Part shown: in pieces, positions 59,998 to 64,000 of the stretch
How positions within the stretch are numbered: position 1 is the first letter of the stretch
How the letters are laid out: each line of letters opens with the position of its first letter
NCBI RefSeq assembly: GCF_016342785.1
Contig: NZ_JAEINH010000002.1
Span: 34,019 to 98,018, forward strand
DNA length: 64,000 nt
DNA from: Sanguibacter suaedae
GTDB lineage: Bacteria; Actinomycetota; Actinomycetes; Actinomycetales; Cellulomonadaceae
Reading direction: 5' to 3'
Program-made: the position numbers and the translations under genes
Notes under the pieces: model-generated
What the model saw: only the letters and a program-made list of their open reading frames with translations
Told to the model about the DNA's origin: nothing
Databases searched by the model: none

Positions 59998-61338
59998 CTA
60001 CGCGCCCGGCGCGGCCGTCCTCAGCGTCCCGGAGAGGGCGGTCCCGTCGGCGGTGTACCCCGCGAACGACAGGGTGTCCGCGCCCGTCACCTGGTCCCGC
60101 GAGGGGAACACGACCACGTCGTCCGCACCGAGGTCCGTGAGGTCGCCGGAGGCGAGCTCCACGAGCTGCGAGGCGGTCACGGGGCCCACCGCGGTGACCT
60201 GCGGAGTGCTGCGCAGGTCGAGGACGTCCCACGTGCCGATGAGGTGCGGCCCGCTGGTCAGGCCGAGGTCGATCCCGGGCGCCACGGGGGAGAGGCCTTC
60301 GCCGGCGTACGGCTCGGGGGAGACCGCGGGCCAGCCCGAGCGCGTCCACACGACGCGGCGCAGCTGTGCGGTGTGCTGGGTGGCGTCGTCGCCGGAGCGC
60401 ACGTGGTGGACCATGAGGTCCGCGGTGCCGGTGGCCGTGGGGATGCTGAGCACGGAGTTGTGCCCCGGCGCGAGCCAGGTCGGTCCACCGGTGAGCCGGT
60501 GACCCACGAGCACGCGTGTGCCGACCTCGTCGGGCGGGAGGTCCACGTCCGTCATGACGTTCCCCGCGCGGTCGACGTAGGGCCCGGTGACGTGCTCCGA
60601 GACGGCGACCCGGACGTTGTACGTCGAGAACAGCGAGTCGTAGGACACGAAGAGCGCGTAGCGGTCCGGTCCGTCGCCGTCGCCCCGACGGCGCACGACG
60701 AAGGCGCCTTCGACGGCCGCCTCGACGCTGTCGGGGCGGCGGGCGATGCAGGTGCCGAGGTCGCCCGGCTCGGCCGCGAGGCCGGTCACGGGGTCGAGGC
60801 GCAGGGTGTGGATCCCCGAGAAGAACGAGCCGTACGTGAACCACGGGGCGCCGTCGGCGTCCCAGGTCACGGCGGCGTCGATGGCGTTCTGGGTGTCCTG
60901 CCCGGCGCGGGTGCGCACGACGACGTCACGCACCTCCCAGGGGCCGAGGAGGTCGTCGGCGACCGCGAGGCCGATCGCCGACGTGTTCGAGCCGAACGTC
61001 GACGCCGAGTAGTACATGTGGAACCGGCCGTCGCTCCAGCGCACGACCTCGGGCGCCCAGAGCCCGGGCGCCCCGGTCCACTCGCGGGCCTCCGGAGGCA
61101 CGGAGCCGAGCGCGGTGCCGTGCCACGTCCACGTGACGAGGTCGGTGGAGGTGCGCACGTGCACCCCGGCCTCGGGTGTGCCGCCGGCGAGGGCGTCCGT
61201 GCAGAACATGACGTAGGTGCCGTCGTCGGCCCGCACGACCGTGGGGTCGTGCGCGTGGCGGGCGCTCCAGCCCGGGGCGTCGGTGGTCGGTCGAGGACCG
61301 GTGGAGGGCAGGGCTCCGCCCTGGGAGGTGGTGGTCAT
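59998..61338 (-). CDS. GH43 arabinanase-like glycoside hydrolase
   Basis: 446 residues. GH43 propeller with the arabinanase pattern: base Asp in HDPTVVRADDG, WAPEVVRW, second Asp in NAIDAAVTW, FTYGSFFSGI, general-acid Glu in AAVEGAFVV, and the central His in APGHNSVLS that holds a metal ion. A C-terminal beta-barrel (from about 335) is usual for this subgroup. No signal peptide, so it should act on imported arabino-oligosaccharides; endo-arabinanases of the same subgroup are normally secreted, so exo-action is possible. The ATG at 61338 sits 11 bp behind the permease stop. Confidence 0.87.
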   Translation of the reverse strand: MTTTSQGGALPSTGPRPTTDAPGWSARHAHDPTVVRADDGTYVMFCTDALAGGTPEAGVHVRTSTDLVTWTWHGTALGSVPPEAREWTGAPGLWAPEVVRWSDGRFHMYYSASTFGSNTSAIGLAVADDLLGPWEVRDVVVRTRAGQDTQNAIDAAVTWDADGAPWFTYGSFFSGIHTLRLDPVTGLAAEPGDLGTCIARRPDSVEAAVEGAFVVRRRGDGDGPDRYALFVSYDSLFSTYNVRVAVSEHVTGPYVDRAGNVMTDVDLPPDEVGTRVLVGHRLTGGPTWLAPGHNSVLSIPTATGTADLMVHHVRSGDDATQHTAQLRRVVWTRSGWPAVSPEPYAGEGLSPVAPGIDLGLTSGPHLIGTWDVLDLRSTPQVTAVGPVTASQLVELASGDLTDLGADDVVVFPSRDQVTGADTLSFAGYTADGTALSGTLRTAAPGA

Positions 61339-61349
61339 GCTGATGCCTC

Positions 61350-62288
61350 TCAGCCCTTGGCGCCGGTGAGCGCGACGGACTCGATGATCTGACGCTGGAA
61401 GATGAGGAAGATGACGAGGACGGGCAGCAGTGCCACGAACGACGCCGCCATGATGAGCGGGTAGTCGGTCTGGATCGCGTACTGCGCGTTGAAGCTCGCG
61501 ATGACCAGCTGGAGCGTCTGCTTCTCCGGGGAGTTGAGGTAGATGATCGGCGCGAGGTAGTCGTTCCACACGGCCATGAACCACAGGATGAACTGGGCCG
61601 CGATGGCGGGCTTGATGAGCGGGACGATGAGCTTGCCGAAGATCCGCAGGTACCCGGCGCCGTCGATCTTCGCGGCCTCGATGATCGAGTCCGGGACGCT
61701 CGACAGGTACTGCCGCAGGAAGAAGATCATGATGATGTTGCCGAAGACGAACGGCACGATGAGCGGGAGCAGGGTGTCCACCCAGCCCATCCGCGAGAAC
61801 ATCATGAACTGCGGGATCATGAGTGTCGGGAACGGGATCATGAGGCCCGCGAGGAGCCCGAGGAACAGGGCGTTCTTGAAGGGGAGGCGGAGCTTCGCGA
61901 AGGCGAATGCGGCCAGCGCGGAGAAGACGGTGCCGATGATCGTCACGGAACCGGCGACGATGAGGCTGTTCTTGATACCGCTGAGCAGCGGCCCCGCGGA
62001 CCAGATGCGCACGTAGGTGTCCCAGACGAAGGGGTCGGGGATCCACTGCGGCGGCAGGGAGAACACGCCCTCGCGGGTCTTGAGGGAGGACGAGAGCGTC
62101 CACAGGAGGGGGGCGATCATGATGACGGCCCCGATGCTCAGGGCGATCGTCGTGAGGATGTTGCCGAGACGGTAGCGGCTCTTCATGCCCCCGCCTCGCG
62201 CGGTGTTGCCCTTCCCGCGGGAGAGGCCGCCGGGGATCTTCTTCACGGGGGCCACGGTCTGGGCCTGGGGCGTGATGTTGGTGGTCAT
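61350..62288 (-). CDS. CUT1 sugar ABC transporter permease, MalG type
   Basis: 312 residues; helices from about residue 42 (LGNILTTIALSIGAVIMIAP), EAA loop EAAKIDGAGYLRIFGKLIVP near 210. A long, polar N-terminal tail of 35 residues may touch the ATPase or partner. Pairs with the following upstream permease; probably carries arabino-oligosaccharides. Confidence 0.9.
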   Translation of the reverse strand: MTTNITPQAQTVAPVKKIPGGLSRGKGNTARGGGMKSRYRLGNILTTIALSIGAVIMIAPLLWTLSSSLKTREGVFSLPPQWIPDPFVWDTYVRIWSAGPLLSGIKNSLIVAGSVTIIGTVFSALAAFAFAKLRLPFKNALFLGLLAGLMIPFPTLMIPQFMMFSRMGWVDTLLPLIVPFVFGNIIMIFFLRQYLSSVPDSIIEAAKIDGAGYLRIFGKLIVPLIKPAIAAQFILWFMAVWNDYLAPIIYLNSPEKQTLQLVIASFNAQYAIQTDYPLIMAASFVALLPVLVIFLIFQRQIIESVALTGAKG

Positions 62289-62302
62289 TTTCCGTACCCC
62301 GC

Positions 62303-63295
62303 TCAGTCGATCGAGAACGAGTTGCGGGCGTTCACCCGGAACTGGATGGCGGTGATCACGAAGACGATCAGTCCGAGGACGACCGACATCGCGGAGGCGT
62401 ACCCCATCTGCAGGTTCTCGAAGGCCTTCTGCCAGATGTACCAGACGATGGTCGCGGAGCTGAACTCCGGTCCGCCGGTGGGCGTCATGATGTTGATCTC
62501 GATGAAGATCTGCGAGCCGGCGATGACGCTCGTCACGACGAGGAAGAAGGTCACCGGTCGCACCATCGGGAGCGTGATGCTGCGGAACTGCTGGAAGGCG
62601 TTGGCACCGTCGAGGGCGGCGGCCTCGTAGAGGGACCGGGGCACCGACTGGATCGCGGCGAGGTAGAGGAGCATCGAGTACCCGAGGCCCTTCCAGACGG
62701 CCATGATGATCAGGGCGGGCTTGACGGTGTCCTTGTCCATGAGCCAGTTGGGTCCGTCGATCCCGAAGATCGCGAGGACCTGGTTCACGAGGCCGAAGTC
62801 GCCGTTGTAGGCCCACTGCCACAGGATGGCGATCGCGGCGAGCGACGAGATCACGGGGATGTAGTAGACGGTCCGGAAGAACGTGGTGCCGGCCATCTTG
62901 CGGTTGAGGGCCAGCGCGAGGGTGAGGGCGAGCACCAGCCCGATCGGGATGCCGATCATGAGGAAGAACGTGTTGTACAGCGACTTGAGGAAGTAGGGGT
63001 CGCCGAACATGCGTGTGAAGTTGTCGAGCCCGATGAACTGCGGGTCGCTCAACCCGTTCCAGCTGGTCATCGACGCGTAGATCGAGTAGGCCAGCGGGTA
63101 CAGGGTGAACAGGAGGAAGCCGACGAGCGGCACGGCCACGAAGGCGAGCGCGACCCGGTGCTCACGGCGGTGGAGCCTGGAGCGCCTGGGGCGCGCGGGC
63201 GGTGTCGTGCCCGCGGTGTCCGTGGGCTTCGTGCCGGCGGGCGCGGTGGCCGGTGCGGCGGTTCGTGCGCGTGTCTCAGCGCTGGGGTGCGCCAT
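62303..63295 (-). CDS. CUT1 sugar ABC transporter permease, MalF type
   Basis: 330 residues; Pro/Thr-rich tail (1-45), helices from about 50 (ALAFVAVPLVGFLLFTLYPL), EAA loop EAAALDGANAFQQFRSITLP near 240. The ATG at 63295 follows GAGGGAGA. Separated from the binding-protein gene by a G-rich stretch with two hairpins. No ATPase gene follows, as in the first CUT1 set. Confidence 0.9.
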   Translation of the reverse strand: MAHPSAETRARTAAPATAPAGTKPTDTAGTTPPARPRRSRLHRREHRVALAFVAVPLVGFLLFTLYPLAYSIYASMTSWNGLSDPQFIGLDNFTRMFGDPYFLKSLYNTFFLMIGIPIGLVLALTLALALNRKMAGTTFFRTVYYIPVISSLAAIAILWQWAYNGDFGLVNQVLAIFGIDGPNWLMDKDTVKPALIIMAVWKGLGYSMLLYLAAIQSVPRSLYEAAALDGANAFQQFRSITLPMVRPVTFFLVVTSVIAGSQIFIEINIMTPTGGPEFSSATIVWYIWQKAFENLQMGYASAMSVVLGLIVFVITAIQFRVNARNSFSID

Positions 63296-63347
63296 CGCAG
63301 TCTCCCTCGAGTGCGTCGAGCGGTGGGACCGGTGGGGCCGGCGGGGT

Positions 63348-63453
63348 GGGGGGGGCCACCGGGGGGGGGGCGGCGGCGGGGTGGTCCCGGTGCGCCGGGC
63401 GCCGGGCCGGGCGCACCGGGGTGGTGCGGGTGGTCCGGGCCGTGACGGCCCGG
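63348..63453 (-). terminator. Tandem hairpins and G-runs between binding-protein and permease genes
   Basis: Directly behind the binding-protein stop: CCGGGCCG/CGGCCCGG (63435-63442, 63446-63453; 3-nt loop), then an 11-bp stem CCCGGTGCGCC/GGCGCACCGGG (63386-63396, 63410-63420), then runs of ten and eight G on the plus strand (63361-63370, 63348-63355). Likely partial terminators that give high binding protein and low permease levels. Confidence 0.6.
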
Positions 63454-63459
63454 TGCGGA

Positions 63460-64000
63460 TCAGTTGCCGTTGGCGGCAGCGGCCTGCTCTGCCTGGGCGT
63501 TCGCGTCGTCCAGGAAGGCCTGCATCTTCGGCTGCGCCTCCTTGAGGTACTCGGCGGCGGTCACCTTGCCGTCGAGGACCGGCTGGATGTTGGTGAAGAG
63601 CTCGTCGTACCACTCGCCGTTGTACGTGTTGTTCGCGGGGAGCGCCCGCCCGTACTCCTCGACGATCTGGAGGAACTCCTGCTTGTTCGCGGGCTTGGTC
63701 TCGGAGTCGTCGACCCACTCCTGCGCCATGTCCTTGAGGTTCGGGATCTGGATCCCGGCGTCGATGAGGGTCTGCTGGGCGTCGACGTCCGCGGTGAGGT
63801 ACTCCGCGAGCTCGACGGCCTCCTCCGGGTGCTTCGTCGAGTTCGACACGGCGATGCCGAGCGTCCCGATCCAGGTCGAGGTCTCGCCGTTGTCACCGAC
63901 GGGGTAGGGGATGAGGTCCCAGTCGAAGTCGAGCTCCTCGTAGGTGCTCACGTCCCACGGGCCGACGGGGAAGAAGCCGATCTCCCCCTTCATCCACCGC
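63460..64000 (-). CDS. CUT1 extracellular solute-binding protein (C-terminal part)
   Basis: The window holds the last 180 or so residues; the gene continues beyond base 64000. Family-1 binding-protein features: GEIGFFPVGPWDVSTYEELD, TSTWIGTLGIAVSNSTKHPE (hinge and second lobe), then helices ending in an Ala-rich tail. The missing N terminus should carry a lipoprotein signal. First gene of the five-gene arabinan-oligosaccharide operon. Confidence 0.88.
   Translation of the reverse strand, partial: RWMKGEIGFFPVGPWDVSTYEELDFDWDLIPYPVGDNGETSTWIGTLGIAVSNSTKHPEEAVELAEYLTADVDAQQTLIDAGIQIPNLKDMAQEWVDDSETKPANKQEFLQIVEEYGRALPANNTYNGEWYDELFTNIQPVLDGKVTAAEYLKEAQPKMQAFLDDANAQAEQAAAANGN

Noticed and set aside
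63280-63295. CTCAGCGCTG near the permease start, similar to the LacI operator at 58161
   Set aside because: Inside codons 2-6 of the permease and lacking the symmetrical second arm; chance similarity.
1-64000. tRNA, rRNA, CRISPR arrays, insertion sequences, toxin-antitoxin pairs
   Set aside because: Looked for cloverleaf-like segments, regularly spaced repeats, transposase motifs and small paired genes; none found.

Overview
The window is very GC-rich, uses GTG starts freely and has 1-4 bp start/stop overlaps. It carries an actinobacterial gene set: the 32-residue ribosomal protein bS22, a radA-disA pair, GTP-type PEP carboxykinase, a RamB-like regulator, a short-type ArgA and fused oleBC. 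Together with many plant-polysaccharide genes this points to a soil or plant-litter actinobacterium of the order Micrococcales (Cellulomonas/Promicromonospora/Sanguibacter-like); the genus is my inference. I see no tRNA, rRNA, CRISPR array, insertion sequence or prophage, and no gene-free stretch above 300 bp.

Layout. (1) 1-6231 (+): two sugar ABC permeases, an intracellular GH3 and a GH43 enzyme (xylo/arabino-oligosaccharide use), then a zinc-ribbon protein. (2) 6258-11013 (-): a complete oleA-oleBC-oleD cluster for head-to-head condensation of fatty acids to long-chain olefins. (3) 11239-14084 (-): a LacI regulator and a PolA-like DNA polymerase. (4) 14370-19818: DUF779 protein, aldehyde dehydrogenase and PEP carboxykinase, divergent from a RamB-type regulator. 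(5) 19831-24320: TetR regulator divergent from an MMPL exporter, then an S33 peptidase. (6) 24548-29835: glycerol locus glpD-glpF-glpK divergent from a SorC-type regulator. (7) 29939-37673: copper-storage-like protein, argA, mutY, disA, radA, a universal stress protein and two membrane-anchored unknowns. (8) 36663-50970: L-arabinose locus (LacI regulator, araB-araD-araA, four-gene CUT2 transporter, large surface GH51 arabinofuranosidase). (9) 51029-58037: KtrAB-type potassium uptake, LacI, AcuC-type deacetylase, a 68-residue HTH protein, a cytoplasmic GH9 enzyme and bS22. (10) 58210-64000: LacI regulator facing a minus-strand operon (solute-binding protein cut by the window end, two permeases, GH43 arabinanase, DUF624 protein).

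How it works together: the surface GH51 trims arabinose from polymer; the CUT2 system imports monosaccharide for AraA/AraB/AraD; the two CUT1 permease sets import oligosaccharides that cytoplasmic GH3, GH43 and GH9 enzymes break down. Neither CUT1 set has its own ATPase here, which suggests a shared MsiK-type ATPase elsewhere. One operator, TGTGAACGYTAACAT, precedes both araBDA and the CUT2 operon.

Most worth a second look: radA has no in-frame stop before disA and stays open across the whole of disA; a dispersed palindromic repeat occurs at 14201 and 24391; a GH9 gene sits between two genes that are normally adjacent (the Rv0500A-like HTH gene and bS22); the same TGCAC-N4-GTGCA site occurs upstream of the glycerol regulator and of argA; and several genes have a -10 hexamer only 5-7 nt before the start codon.
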